Shown piece by piece: positions 8,115 to 17,008 of a stretch of DNA of 64,000 nucleotides. The translations under genes and the position numbers were made by a program. Every line of letters begins with the position of its first letter. The first letter of the stretch is position 1. Under the pieces are notes generated by a model that saw only the letters and a list, made by a program, of their open reading frames with translations, ran no database searches and had not been told where the DNA came from. Source of the DNA: Actinomycetota bacterium (GTDB lineage Bacteria; Actinomycetota; Acidimicrobiia; Acidimicrobiales; Iamiaceae). Location: contig JAHBSO010000013.1 in the NCBI GenBank assembly GCA_019639075.1, positions 19,931 to 83,930 on the forward strand. The letters run 5' to 3'.

Positions 8115-9340
8115 GACTCGTCCAGGTCGGGACGCCGCTCGAAGGCCTTCGGCAGATCCGGGGCGACCTCCCGCAGCGTCTCCAGCAACCTCGGGCCGCA
8201 GACGTCGGTGACGTATTCGGTGAGGACGAGGTCGCGGGCCCGTTCGCCGAGCGCCTTGCGGGCGACCGGGTCGTCGGCCAGCTCGATCAGCGCGTCGACC
8301 ATGGCGGCCACGTCGAGGTACGGGACGATGGTCGCCGCGGGGCCGTCGGAGCCCTGGGAGGCGAACTCCACCACGCCGCCGTTGGCGAACGACACCACCG
8401 GGGTGCCCACGCTCGACGCCTCCAGCATCACCAGCGGGAACGGGTCCTCGCGGGAGGTGAGCGCGAACACGTCGAGCAACGAGTACACCGACGTCGGGTC
8501 GTCGACCTCGCCGAGCAGGTGGAACCGACCGCCGAGCCCGGCCGCGTTGATGTCGTGCAGCATCTTGAAGCCGGGCGACTCGTCGATCGGGCCGCCCATC
8601 CAGACGAAATGCGGGTCGAGGTCGGGACGCCGGTTCACCAGCGTGCGAGCCATGCGGATGAACAGCTCCGGGCCCTTGCGCCACTCGGGCCGGCCGCTGC
8701 CGCCGATGATCATCGAGCTCTCGGGGATGCCGAGCATGCGACGGCGGTGGCGCGTACCCATGGACGCTTCACGGGGCCGGTCGACGAAGCCGGGCTGCTC
8801 GCTGACGCGGTCGGGGTGGATGCCCTTGCGTTCGACCAGCATCTCGGTGACCAGGTCACCGCAGGTGAGGAAGTGGTCGACCCGGGGTGACAGCAGCTTC
8901 CACGCCGCGGCGCCGAGCGTGCGGTCGAAGCTGTCGTCGAGCTCGTGGACGTAGAGCACGACCTTCGCCGTGCTGGTCTCGGGCAGGAACCGGAGCACGG
9001 GAAGGGCGCCGAGCGAGTTCAACAGGATCAGTGACGAATCCCGCTTCGACCACATGACCGGGGCCTGGCGGGCGAACGCCATCGCGTTGGCGGCCCGACC
9101 GAACTTCAGGTTCGTGAGGCCCCGCTGCATCATCCAGAGCTTGCTGTCGCCCCGCCCGAGCACCTTGCTGCCGAAGCGACCGAACTCCCACTCGAGCGCA
9201 CCGCCGTGCAGCAGCAGCACGTCGGGTTCGATGGGCGAGTTCTCCGCCAACCAGTCGAGGAAGCGCAGCAGCAGGATGGGCGCGCCGCTCCGGTTCCCCG
9301 TGTGGGAGACCGCCACGAAGCCTGCGTGATCGTCGGCCAT
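8111..9340 (-). CDS. GT4 family glycosyltransferase (409 aa)
   Basis: A retaining GT-B enzyme paralogous to its two neighbours. It has SHTGNRSGAPILLLRFLDWL at the N-terminus, LYVHELDDSFDRTLG, DHFLTCGD, GGSGRPEWRKGPELFIRMA, and the donor-binding block LTSREDPFPLVMLEASSVGTPVVSFANGGVVEFA with the conserved Glu of the E-x7-E type region. No membrane segment is seen, so it is likely cytoplasmic or membrane-peripheral. The donor sugar and acceptor are unknown. ATG 9340 sits in TGATG with the upstream stop. An adjacent GTG at 9343 would give the GTGA overlap seen elsewhere in this operon; the two starts differ by one residue. Confidence 0.85.
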   Translation of the reverse strand: MADDHAGFVAVSHTGNRSGAPILLLRFLDWLAENSPIEPDVLLLHGGALEWEFGRFGSKVLGRGDSKLWMMQRGLTNLKFGRAANAMAFARQAPVMWSKRDSSLILLNSLGALPVLRFLPETSTAKVVLYVHELDDSFDRTLGAAAWKLLSPRVDHFLTCGDLVTEMLVERKGIHPDRVSEQPGFVDRPREASMGTRHRRRMLGIPESSMIIGGSGRPEWRKGPELFIRMARTLVNRRPDLDPHFVWMGGPIDESPGFKMLHDINAAGLGGRFHLLGEVDDPTSVYSLLDVFALTSREDPFPLVMLEASSVGTPVVSFANGGVVEFASQGSDGPAATIVPYLDVAAMVDALIELADDPVARKALGERARDLVLTEYVTDVCGPRLLETLREVAPDLPKAFERRPDLDES

Positions 9341-10695
9341 CACCGAACCGTACCGAGTAGCGCGGTGGGTGTGGGACCGGTCACGCCCGACGCACCGACC
9401 CGGTCCGCCCCCACCAGGGCGCCACCGCCCGCCCGATCCTCCGATCCGGGTCGCCCTCCCCGCTCGATCCGGCCCACCAGATCGGCGTAGAGCGCGCTCG
9501 CCCCCACCGGGATCGTGTGCTCGGTGCGGACCCGGTGCCGGCCCCGGGCCGCGAGCGCGAGGCGCTGCTCCTCGTCGCCCAACAGCTCGGCCACCGCCTC
9601 GCCCATGGCGTCGGCATCGAGGTAGGGGACGATGACCGCTCGCCGGAGGTCCGGATCGGACGAGCCGGCGAACTCGACCACGCCGCCGTTGGGGAAGGCC
9701 ACGATCGGCACACCGATGCCGGCCGACTCCAGCATCACGAGCGGGTAGGGGTCCTCCCGCGAAGTGAGGCAGAACACGTCGAGCTGCGAGAAAAGGTCCA
9801 TCGGGTCGACGACCTCGCCCACGAAGTGCACGCGATCGGTGAGGCCCAGCTTGGCCAGGTCCTGCTCGATCGGCAGCGGCTCGTCACCCGGCCCGCCGAT
9901 CCACACGAAGTGCACGTCCTCCGGCGCCTCCCGGCACGCCGCCGCCGCCACCTGCACGAACAGGTCGGGCGCCTTGCGCCAGTTCATGACCCCGGATCCG
10001 CCCACGAGGCGGGCCCGGGCCGGGATGCCCAGCTCGGCCCGCAGGTTCGCGGCGCGCTCGACGTCGACCTCCGGGACGTCGACGAACTCGTAGTGGGTGC
10101 TCACCCGGTCGGCGGGGATCCCGTAGTTGTCGGTGAGGTTCCGCCCGACCGCATCCGCACAGGCCACGAACCAGTCGGTGGCCGCCAGCATCGTCGAGCG
10201 GTCCGGCTCCGGGAACCAGTAGGCGAACGCCGAGTCGAGCTCGTGGATGTGGCTGACCACCACCGGCGGGACCTTCGGGAGCGCTTGGAGCGCGAAGGCG
10301 CTGGTGGCGCTGTTGAGGTAGAGGGCGTCGAAGTCGCCCAGGTGCGACAGGCTCCGCCGGGCCCGCACGACCTTCAGCTTCTGGCCCAGGCCGGGGAAGC
10401 CGGCCTTGCCCAGGCCGCCCTCGAAGTAGGCGAACGGCCCCTGGCCGAGCGCCTCGACCTGGTGGGTCGGCGCCAGGGCCCGGAACTCCTCGACCATCGG
10501 CCCGCCCGAGAGCAGGAGGATCTCGAAGTCCATCTCGGTGTTGGCCCGGATCCACCGGAGGAGGTGCAGCAGCACCATGGGCGCCCCGGTGCGGGATGCC
10601 TCGTGCGACACGAAGAGCACGCGCGGCAGCTCGGCTCCTGTGCGCAGCTCGCTCTCGACGTCAAGCCTGACGGCATCCACGTGTCTTGCTCCCAT
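9340..10695 (-). CDS. GT4 family glycosyltransferase, first gene of the GT operon (451 aa)
   Basis: Another member of the local GT4 trio. It shows FVSHEASRTGAPMVLLHLLRWIR, SHIHELDSAFAYWF, WFVACADAVGRNLT, GGSGVMNWRKAPDLFVQVA, and the donor block CLTSREDPYPLVMLESAGIGVPIVAFPNGGVVEFAG. The last ~40 residues are Gly/Ala-rich and poorly conserved. It is divergent from the Wzm-type permease gene 166 bp away, which suggests a shared regulatory region for glycan synthesis and export. Substrates are not predictable by eye. Confidence 0.85.
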   Translation of the reverse strand: MGARHVDAVRLDVESELRTGAELPRVLFVSHEASRTGAPMVLLHLLRWIRANTEMDFEILLLSGGPMVEEFRALAPTHQVEALGQGPFAYFEGGLGKAGFPGLGQKLKVVRARRSLSHLGDFDALYLNSATSAFALQALPKVPPVVVSHIHELDSAFAYWFPEPDRSTMLAATDWFVACADAVGRNLTDNYGIPADRVSTHYEFVDVPEVDVERAANLRAELGIPARARLVGGSGVMNWRKAPDLFVQVAAAACREAPEDVHFVWIGGPGDEPLPIEQDLAKLGLTDRVHFVGEVVDPMDLFSQLDVFCLTSREDPYPLVMLESAGIGVPIVAFPNGGVVEFAGSSDPDLRRAVIVPYLDADAMGEAVAELLGDEEQRLALAARGRHRVRTEHTIPVGASALYADLVGRIERGGRPGSEDRAGGGALVGADRVGASGVTGPTPTALLGTVR

Positions 10696-10860
10696 CCCCC
10701 CGGATGTCCGCCGAGCGATGTCCGTCGGCAGCGGGCGTAATGTACCGCAGGTCGCGGCCGGATGGCAGCACGGACTCCGCTAGGTTCTCGCCGGCCGCCG
10801 GGCAACCGCTCGACGTCCGGGGTTGGGAGGATTCGACACGATGACCGAGGCGCGACGCTG

Positions 10861-11775
10861 ATGTCGATCGACGGCGACCCGTTGGCACCGGCGCGCGACG
10901 CCGCGACGGCGGACCTCGAGCTCGGCGAGGCCCCGGCGGTCAGCCATCGCGCGTCGGACCACAAGTGGGTGAACCGCTCGCCCGCGGGCGTGCAGATGCC
11001 CATGTCGACCCGCCTCCGGACCGGCATGCCGCTGCTCTGGATGTACGCGGTGCGCCAGGTCAACCTCCGCTACCGCCAGAGCGCCCTCGGCCTGGCCTGG
11101 ACCGTCGTGCAGCCGGTGGCCATCCTCGCCATCTACGGCTTCATCTTCGTGAAGATCCTCGACGTCGAGACGCTGGACCAGCCGTACCTGCTCGTCGCGT
11201 GGTCGGGCCTCACGGTGTGGATGTACGTGCAGGCCAGCATCCAGGCCGGGGCGGTGTCGCTGCTCAACGACGCCTACATGATCAGCCGGGTCTGGTTCCC
11301 CCGGGAGGTCGTGCCGTTGGCGCCGGTCGTGGGCGGCTTCATCGACCTGGGCGTGTGCGCGGCGATCCTCGTCCCGGTGGCGATCCTCCACGACGGACGG
11401 CTCACGCCGGCCCTCCTCGCGATCCCGTTCCTGCTCGTGATCCTGGTCGTGTGGGTGTCGGCGATCTCGGTCCTGACGTCGACCATCACCGTGTTCTTCC
11501 GGGACATGGCCACGATCGTGGCCCTCGTCATCCGGCTGCTGTTCATCGGCACCCCGGTGATGTACCCGGCGGGCGTCGTCCCTCCCGAGTACGGATGGGT
11601 CACGGCCAGCAACCCGTTCGCGGTCATCGTCGACAACCTGCGCGCCATCATCATCGGCGGCGTCTGGCCGAACTGGGACCTGCTCAGCCTCCACCTCGCG
11701 ATCGGCACCGCCCTCCTCGTGCTCGGCATGTGGTACTTGCGCCGGATCGAGCTGCGCATGGTGGACATCATCTGA
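10861..11775 (+). CDS. ABC-2 type polysaccharide export permease (Wzm/TagG-like, 304 aa)
   Basis: After a ~50-residue polar N-terminus come roughly six membrane segments: GLAWTVVQPVAILAIYGFIF, LLVAWSGLTVWMYVQASI, LAPVVGGFIDLGVCAAILVP, LLAIPFLLVILVVWVSAISV, then a region with FFRDMATIVALVIRLLFIGTPVMYP, and a final LAIGTALLVLGMWYL. LRYRQSALGLAWTVVQP and the late 'GTPVMYP...NPFAVIVDNLRAII' resemble Wzm/TagG/RfbA permeases that export lipid-linked glycans. The stop overlaps the ATPase ATG by one base (TGATG), as expected for a paired exporter. Confidence 0.88.
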   Translation: MSIDGDPLAPARDAATADLELGEAPAVSHRASDHKWVNRSPAGVQMPMSTRLRTGMPLLWMYAVRQVNLRYRQSALGLAWTVVQPVAILAIYGFIFVKILDVETLDQPYLLVAWSGLTVWMYVQASIQAGAVSLLNDAYMISRVWFPREVVPLAPVVGGFIDLGVCAAILVPVAILHDGRLTPALLAIPFLLVILVVWVSAISVLTSTITVFFRDMATIVALVIRLLFIGTPVMYPAGVVPPEYGWVTASNPFAVIVDNLRAIIIGGVWPNWDLLSLHLAIGTALLVLGMWYLRRIELRMVDII

Positions 11776-12974
11776 TGGGCGACGACGTGATCCGCTTCGA
11801 GGACGTCGTGAAGCAGTACAAGCGCGGCGTCGAACGATCGAACCTCCGCGCCGCGAACCCGTGGGCCGACCCGACGCCGTTCGACCCCGAGAACACCGTC
11901 ACCGCCCTCGACCACGTCGATCTCTCGATCGCCGAGGGCGAGTCGATCGGGATCATCGGCGACAACGGCACCGGGAAGTCCACGCTCCTCAAGCTGATCG
12001 CCGGGGTCCTCGCCCCCACCTCCGGCGTCGTGAAGACCCGCGGCAAGATCGCGTCGATCATCGAGCTCGGCGTCGGGTTCCACGACGACCTGACCGGTCT
12101 GGAGAACATCGAGTTCACCGGTGCGCTCCTCGGCATGTCGCCGAGCGAGATGCGCCGCCGGACCGACGCGATCATCGAGTTCTCCGGGATCAGCAACGCG
12201 ATCAACACGCCGGTGAAGCGCTACTCGTCCGGCATGCTCGCCCGCCTCGGCTTCGCCGTCGCCACCCACGTCGACGCCGACATCATCCTGGTCGACGAGG
12301 TCCTCGCCGTCGGCGACATCGACTTCCAACGCCTGAGCCTCGAACGACTCGAGACGCTGATCGACGAGGGCGTCACGACCGTGCTCGTCTCGCACAACCT
12401 CGCCGCCGTGCGCCACCTGTGCCACCGGGTCACCCGGCTCGACAAGGGCAAGCTGGTGGCCGACGGCGGCGGCGCCGAGGTCATCCGCGAGTACGGCGGA
12501 CGCATGGTCCTGTCGCTCGCCGGCCTCGGCAAGTCCCCGATCAAGCTCCTGTCCCTGCGGGTCACCCCGACCGAGGTCGGTCCGCTGGAGCCCTTCAGCA
12601 TCGAGGCCGAGATCGAGGTCGAGCGGCCGATGCCCCGCGGCCAGCTCCGGATGGTGCTGCGGCCGACCGCCGAGATGGTCGCGATGGTCACCCAGCAGGC
12701 GACGAGCGACGACATGGAGCTGGCCCAGCTGGTCGAGGTGCCGGTGCCGACGATGATGCTGACCGAGGTCGGCACCTGGCGGATCACCGGCCACGTCGAC
12801 CGGTTCCCGCTCTTCGCCGGCGAGTACCTGCTCACCCTGGAGCTGACCGAGGAGCGCCACGACGAGATCCTCGACATCGCGACCGCCGTGATCACCGTGC
12901 CCGGGGCCACGCTCGACAACGAGCCCGTCGAACTGCCCATCACCTGGGGGGTCGATCCGTTCGAGGCGCCGTGA
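11775..12974 (+). CDS. ABC transporter ATPase with C-terminal Wzt-like substrate domain (399 aa)
   Basis: The N-terminal ~245 residues are a polysaccharide/teichoic-acid-type ABC ATPase: Walker A GDNGTGKSTLL, ELGVGFHDDLTGLENIEFTG (typical of TagH/Wzt), signature YSSGMLARLGFA, Walker B IILVDEVLAVGD, and switch His LVSHNLAAV. Residues ~250-399 are an additional beta-rich domain (IKLLSLRVTPTEVGPLEPFSIEAEIEV...). In Wzt proteins the domain at this place binds the finished, modified glycan terminus before export. Together with the adjacent permease it forms a glycan exporter. Nearby methyltransferases could supply a terminal methyl mark, but that is inference. Confidence 0.88.
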   Translation: MGDDVIRFEDVVKQYKRGVERSNLRAANPWADPTPFDPENTVTALDHVDLSIAEGESIGIIGDNGTGKSTLLKLIAGVLAPTSGVVKTRGKIASIIELGVGFHDDLTGLENIEFTGALLGMSPSEMRRRTDAIIEFSGISNAINTPVKRYSSGMLARLGFAVATHVDADIILVDEVLAVGDIDFQRLSLERLETLIDEGVTTVLVSHNLAAVRHLCHRVTRLDKGKLVADGGGAEVIREYGGRMVLSLAGLGKSPIKLLSLRVTPTEVGPLEPFSIEAEIEVERPMPRGQLRMVLRPTAEMVAMVTQQATSDDMELAQLVEVPVPTMMLTEVGTWRITGHVDRFPLFAGEYLLTLELTEERHDEILDIATAVITVPGATLDNEPVELPITWGVDPFEAP

Positions 12975-14440
12975 CCACGCCGGCCGGGACGGCGGTGTCG
13001 ATCACCCGGGCCGAGAAGTGGTGGGCCTCGAAGATCTCGCCGCTCCTCGCTGCGGCCTATCTGTCGCTGCTGATCGCACCCCGTACCGCCGAGGCCGCGA
13101 TCGGGCGCCTCGTGCTCCTCGTGCTTTCGGCCTGCTTCCTCGCCACGGCCGCGTACGTCGTCAACGACTGGTACGACCGCGAGTCCGACCGGGCCCTCGG
13201 CAAGGAGTCGACCACCGCGCGCCTCGGTGGGCCGGTGGTGTTCGCGCTGCTGGTGGGCCTCTGGGCGGCCGGCATCGTGCCCTGGTTCTTCGCCGGCCTG
13301 CCCGGCCCGGCCTGGGGTGCGCTCGCCGCGATCACGCTGATGCCGCTCGTGTACTCGGCACCGCCGATCCGCTGGAAGGAGCGGGGCGCCCTCGGTCTGG
13401 TCGCCGACGCCACGCTGGCCCACCTCGCACCCACCGTGTTCGCGCTCGCCTGCTTCGGGGCGCTCGACGGCGCCGACGCCGGTCCGGCCGGGCTCGTGGC
13501 CTCGGCCGGCGCCGTCGTCTGGTCGTTGACCGCAGGTTTGCGGATGATCATCGGCCACGAGCTCGTCGATGCGGACAACGACCGGGCATCCGGCCTCACC
13601 ACCTGGGTGATCGACGTCGGCGAGCCCCGTGCCACCGCCGTCGCCCGGGCGATCGTCGTGGTGGAGGTGGGCGCGCTCGCCGCCGTCGCCGGTTCGCTCT
13701 GGTGGCTGTCACGGGCCGCGTTCATCGCCGTGGTGGTGGTCGTGGTCGCCCTGGCCATCGCCCGGATCACGAAGGCGTGGACCCAGCCGCTCACCGCCGC
13801 CCCCGGCGGCGACGACGGCCGGGCGATGCTCTTCCCCTTCTACCGCTTCTGGCCGCCGATCCTGCTGCTGGTCGGCCTCGTCGCCGATGACCCGGCGTAC
13901 GCGCTGATCGCCCTGGTGCACCTCGGCCTGTTCTGGACGGTGACGATCGAGGAGGTCGTCGGCCTCGCCGGCTTCGCCCGCGAGCACCTCGTCACCGGGC
14001 TCGGCCGATGGCTCCGCTTCCAGCTCTGGCCGTGGATCACCGAGACGGTCCCGAACTGGATGCGCAACCGGGTGTGGGCCGGGATCACCACCGACATCCC
14101 CAACTGGTTCCGTCACCGCTTCTGGCCGTGGCTCACCGAGGGCATTCCGAAGTGGTTCCGCTACCGGTTCGTGCCGTTCTTCACCGGGACGATCCCGAAC
14201 TGGTTCCGCTATCGGCTGAAGCCCTGGTTCACCGGCACGGCGCCCAACTGGTTCCGCTACCGCCTCCCCGAGGCGATGCGATCGCTACGGCGCCGGATCG
14301 GTGGGTTCGTCCAGCGGGCCCGCCGGTCGCTCGCGCGGCGGGTGCGCGGGGGATCCACGCCGCCCGCGGCGACGTCGGGCACCGGTAACGTGCCGCCGAC
14401 GAAGGACCCAGAAGGAGGGACCGCCCGTGGAGACCGATGA
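12971..14440 (+). CDS. UbiA-type prenyltransferase with C-terminal 16-residue tandem repeats (489 aa)
   Basis: Residues 1-~330 look like a UbiA-superfamily membrane enzyme: about nine hydrophobic segments, the first Asp-rich motif VVNDWYDRESDRALGKES, the YSAPPIRWKERG loop, and ELVDADNDRASGL as the second acidic motif. The family transfers prenyl chains, and in mycobacterial arabinogalactan loci a UbiA member makes decaprenyl-phosphoryl-phosphoribose next to galactan exporter genes. Residues 349-428 are five 16-residue repeats ending PNWF or similar, then a basic Pro/Gly-rich tail. GTG 12971 overlaps the Wzt stop by 4 bp. The substrate is unknown, and the repeat domain is outside the family as I know it. 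Confidence 0.75.
   Translation: MTTPAGTAVSITRAEKWWASKISPLLAAAYLSLLIAPRTAEAAIGRLVLLVLSACFLATAAYVVNDWYDRESDRALGKESTTARLGGPVVFALLVGLWAAGIVPWFFAGLPGPAWGALAAITLMPLVYSAPPIRWKERGALGLVADATLAHLAPTVFALACFGALDGADAGPAGLVASAGAVVWSLTAGLRMIIGHELVDADNDRASGLTTWVIDVGEPRATAVARAIVVVEVGALAAVAGSLWWLSRAAFIAVVVVVVALAIARITKAWTQPLTAAPGGDDGRAMLFPFYRFWPPILLLVGLVADDPAYALIALVHLGLFWTVTIEEVVGLAGFAREHLVTGLGRWLRFQLWPWITETVPNWMRNRVWAGITTDIPNWFRHRFWPWLTEGIPKWFRYRFVPFFTGTIPNWFRYRLKPWFTGTAPNWFRYRLPEAMRSLRRRIGGFVQRARRSLARRVRGGSTPPAATSGTGNVPPTKDPEGGTARGDR
14015..14254 (+). repeat. Five in-frame 48-bp (16-aa) repeats inside the UbiA-like gene
   Basis: The units begin at 14015, 14063, 14111, 14159 and 14207. Examples are RNRVWAGITTDIPNWF, RHRFWPWLTEGIPKWF, RYRFVPFFTGTIPNWF and RYRLKPWFTGTAPNWF. 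Shared positions are Arg-x-Arg, an aromatic or hydrophobic pair, Thr, Pro, Trp and Phe. The DNA units have diverged, so the pattern is kept at protein level. The alternation of Arg and Trp/Phe suggests amphipathic segments lying on the membrane surface. Confidence 0.85.
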
Positions 14441-15401
14441 CGTCCAGGCGCTCTACGGGGGCGACTACGCCGCCGGCTACAACGACATCTGGCAGCACAG
14501 CGACACGTGGTCGGCCGAGGCCTCGTTCCACGTCGACAGCATCCGGGAGCTGCTCGGTCCGACCACGCGCTGGCTCGACGCCGGGTGCGGCACGGGGTGG
14601 AACCTCAGCCACTTCCAGGGGACCGCACGGGCGGGCCTCGACCTGTCGCCGGACATGCTCGCCCAGGCCGTCGCCGCCAACCCCGACGCGCTCGAGTTCC
14701 GCCAGGGCGACCTCCGCGACGACGTGCCCGAGTGGCACGACGCCTGGGACCTCGTGACCTGCACCGGCCAGCCGTACTCCTACGTCGACCGCCTCGACGA
14801 CATCGCCACGATCTTCGACAACCTCGCCGGCTGGACCGGTCCCGACGGCACCTGCTTCGTGCCGATGGGCGACCTCACCGACGTCGCCGGCGTCCCCATG
14901 GACATCCGACGTCCCGAGGAGGAGTACCCGTACGACACGCCCATGGTGGATGCCGTGGTGTGGTCGCTCTGGGAGCACGACCGCTACCACCGCCAGATGA
15001 TCTGGCCCTCGGTGAGCTGGTGCGTGAAGGCCTTCGCCCAGCACTTCGGCCGGATCGAGATCCACCGATGGCCGCACGTCCCGCCGTGGATCCCCGTCGC
15101 CCGGCGGATCCTGGTCGCGTCGGACAAGCGGGCCGAGGGCGACGACCGTCCCGTCGTCCTCATCGAGCACCCGGTCCCGCCGGTCCCCGCCGAGCTGGCC
15201 GAGCGCTTCGGCATCGGCGTCCCGGCCGACGCACCCGCCGCCGCCCCCGATCCCGAACCGGAACCCGAACCCGAACCGGAGCCGGCACGAGGGCCCGGGC
15301 CGGCGTCGGAGCCGGTGGGTGGGGCCGAGCCGGCGGACGCAGCGGACGATTCGAAGTGGCGGTCGATGCGCCGCCGCGCGTCGAAGCGGATCCGGGGCTG
15401 A
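14427..15401 (+). CDS. SAM-dependent methyltransferase (324 aa)
   Basis: A class I Rossmann methyltransferase. [16 protein letters not shown] is the SAM-binding motif I, RAGLDLSPDMLAQA motif II, EFRQGDLRDDV holds the acidic adenine contact, and DLVTCTGQPYSYVDRLDD motif IV. The C-terminal ~80 residues are acidic Pro-Glu repeats and then a basic end (RRRASKRIRG), probably disordered. GTG 14427 has AGGAGG 11 bases upstream and overlaps the UbiA-like gene by 14 bp. It resembles the convergent gene at 15436-16572 (same DDVxxLY start and DAGCGTG block), so they are paralogues. The methyl acceptor is unknown; a role in modifying the exported glycan is plausible. Confidence 0.82.
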   Translation: METDDVQALYGGDYAAGYNDIWQHSDTWSAEASFHVDSIRELLGPTTRWLDAGCGTGWNLSHFQGTARAGLDLSPDMLAQAVAANPDALEFRQGDLRDDVPEWHDAWDLVTCTGQPYSYVDRLDDIATIFDNLAGWTGPDGTCFVPMGDLTDVAGVPMDIRRPEEEYPYDTPMVDAVVWSLWEHDRYHRQMIWPSVSWCVKAFAQHFGRIEIHRWPHVPPWIPVARRILVASDKRAEGDDRPVVLIEHPVPPVPAELAERFGIGVPADAPAAAPDPEPEPEPEPEPARGPGPASEPVGGAEPADAADDSKWRSMRRRASKRIRG

Positions 15402-15426
15402 CCCACCCGCCGGCGGCGCCGGTGGG
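15402..15426. terminator. Hairpin between convergent methyltransferase genes
   Basis: Outer arms CCCACC / GGTGGG with an inner CGCC / GGCG pairing form an imperfect GC hairpin in the 34-bp gap between the two convergent stops. No T-run follows. It probably serves as a bidirectional terminator. Confidence 0.4.
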
Positions 15427-15435
15427 ATCGGAGGA

Positions 15436-16572
15436 TCAGTCGGGGTCGATGACGTTGGCGATCTTCCCGCGGAGACGTCCCTTGCGGGGCTTGGCCGCGG
15501 CCTCGGCCTCCCCCTCGGCCTCCGGCGGGAACAGCCGCTGCGCGAGCGCGTCGAGGTCCTCGCGGATCCCGCCCACCTGGTCGTGGATCACGCCCACGAC
15601 GTCGTAGTACTCGCCCTGGTCGTTCGAGCGCACGACGTGCTCGGCCACCGACTCGACCTTGCCCTGCACCGCCTCGAGGCGGTTGCGGGCGTCGGTCAAC
15701 TCGGCCTTGACCCCGTTGAGGTCGGCCTCCAACGCATCGATCCGCTGCTCCCACGAGGCCACCAGCTCGGCCTCGCGGTTCGCACGGGCCTCCTCGGCCA
15801 GGTCCTCGGGGTGGCGCGGCGCCTCGTGCCAGACGACCTCGGCCGTGCCCTCCTCGCCCTCGGCCCGGCGGCCGGTGGCGAGGATGGCCTTCCGGGAGAT
15901 GCCCCCCGGGAAGAACGGCGGGTAGCGCAGCACCTCGACCTTCTCGAAGTACGGCTCGAGCAACCGGACGAGGTGGCCGGCGTGCGGCGCGACGAGGTGG
16001 CGGTGGAACTTCCCGGTGCCGTCCTCGGCCCAGTTCCAGGTGACGCCGGTGAGGGCGATCGTCCCGCCCCACACGTCGGGATCCTCCTCGTACGCGATGT
16101 CGACGTAGCGGAGGTCCTCCAGGTCCGACATCGGGACGAAGAGCGTGCCGCCCGGCGCGACCCAACCGGCGAAGTTCGTGAACACGACGTCGATCTCGGG
16201 CATCGACTCCACGTACTGGTACGCCGACCACATGCACGACACGACGTCCCAGGCCCCGTGCCACTCCTCGACGTCGACGCGGAAGTCGCCCTGGCGGAGG
16301 TACCGGGCGGTCGGGTTGGCCTTCGTGGCCTGCTCGAGCATCGCCGGCGACAGGTCCATGCCGGCCCGGTCGACGTCGGGGAACAGGCTCAGCACGTGGC
16401 CGGTGCCGCAGCCGGCGTCGAGCCACGACACGCCCGGCTCCTCCACGAACCGACGGAGCACGCCGACCTCGAAGTCGAGACCCGCCTTCGGCCAGGCGTC
16501 CAGCAGGAAGCGGGCGTCGTACGCCTCGGCGTAGGACTCGTCGTACAGCTCCCAAACGTCGTCGCGTTCCAC
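15436..16572 (-). CDS. SAM-dependent methyltransferase with C-terminal coiled coil (378 aa)
   Basis: Motif I is [16 protein letters not shown], motif [16 protein letters not shown], acidic contact [15 protein letters not shown], motif [17 protein letters not shown]. Residues ~255-350 hold a long helical stretch with heptad character ([51 protein letters not shown], cited as a region), ending in a basic tail. The coiled coil suggests oligomerisation or anchoring to a partner. GTG 16572 is preceded by a purine-rich GGGGGA and matches the start of its paralogue ([14 protein letters not shown] versus VETDDVQALYGGDY). The acceptor substrate is unknown. Confidence 0.82.
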   Translation of the reverse strand: MERDDVWELYDESYAEAYDARFLLDAWPKAGLDFEVGVLRRFVEEPGVSWLDAGCGTGHVLSLFPDVDRAGMDLSPAMLEQATKANPTARYLRQGDFRVDVEEWHGAWDVVSCMWSAYQYVESMPEIDVVFTNFAGWVAPGGTLFVPMSDLEDLRYVDIAYEEDPDVWGGTIALTGVTWNWAEDGTGKFHRHLVAPHAGHLVRLLEPYFEKVEVLRYPPFFPGGISRKAILATGRRAEGEEGTAEVVWHEAPRHPEDLAEEARANREAELVASWEQRIDALEADLNGVKAELTDARNRLEAVQGKVESVAEHVVRSNDQGEYYDVVGVIHDQVGGIREDLDALAQRLFPPEAEGEAEAAAKPRKGRLRGKIANVIDPD

Positions 16573-16680
16573 ACGTCCCCCTGCATCGGTCGGGGCCCGG
16601 TCGGCCCGCGGGTGGTGCGCCGTCCAGCGCCGGGCGCATGGTAGCGGTCGCGCACGAACGCCCGATCGGCGGACGCGGAC

Positions 16681-16705
16681 GAGGCCCCGGCTCGGCCGGG
16701 GCCTC
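16681..16705 (-). terminator. Strong hairpin downstream of rpmA
   Basis: An 11-bp perfect stem (GAGGCCCCGGC / GCCGGGGCCTC) closes a 3-base loop 41 bp past the rpmA stop. There is no U-run, as is common in high-GC actinobacteria. It probably ends the rne-rplU-rpmA transcript. Confidence 0.7.
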
Positions 16706-16745
16706 GTCGAAGAGGACTGGATCGGGCGGCGCGACCGCCCGGAGG

Positions 16746-17003
16746 TCAGTCGGCGACGGGCAGGACGTCGACCAGCTTTCGGCCGCCCCGGCGGGCGAAC
16801 TTCACCCGACCGTCGGCGGTGGCGAACAACGTGTCGTCGCCGCCCTTGCCGACGTTCTCGCCCGGGTGGAACCGGGTGCCGCGCTGGCGGACCAGGATCG
16901 AGCCGGCCGACACGAGGGTGCCGTCGTAGGTCTTCACGCCGAGGCGCTGTGCGTTGGAGTCGCGGCCGTTCCGGGTGGAACCGCCGCCCTTGGTCTTCGA
17001 CAT
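16746..17003 (-). CDS. rpmA: 50S ribosomal protein L27
   Basis: 85 residues with the L27 signature: [24 protein letters not shown], then [28 protein letters not shown] and a basic C-terminus. L27 lies near the peptidyl-transferase centre. The usual start in many bacteria is MAHKKGG/MAHKKAG; here SKTKGGG takes that place. It follows rplU by 5 bp, the standard rplU-rpmA pair. Confidence 0.97.
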   Translation of the reverse strand: MSKTKGGGSTRNGRDSNAQRLGVKTYDGTLVSAGSILVRQRGTRFHPGENVGKGGDDTLFATADGRVKFARRGGRKLVDVLPVAD

Positions 17004-17008
17004 TTGGC

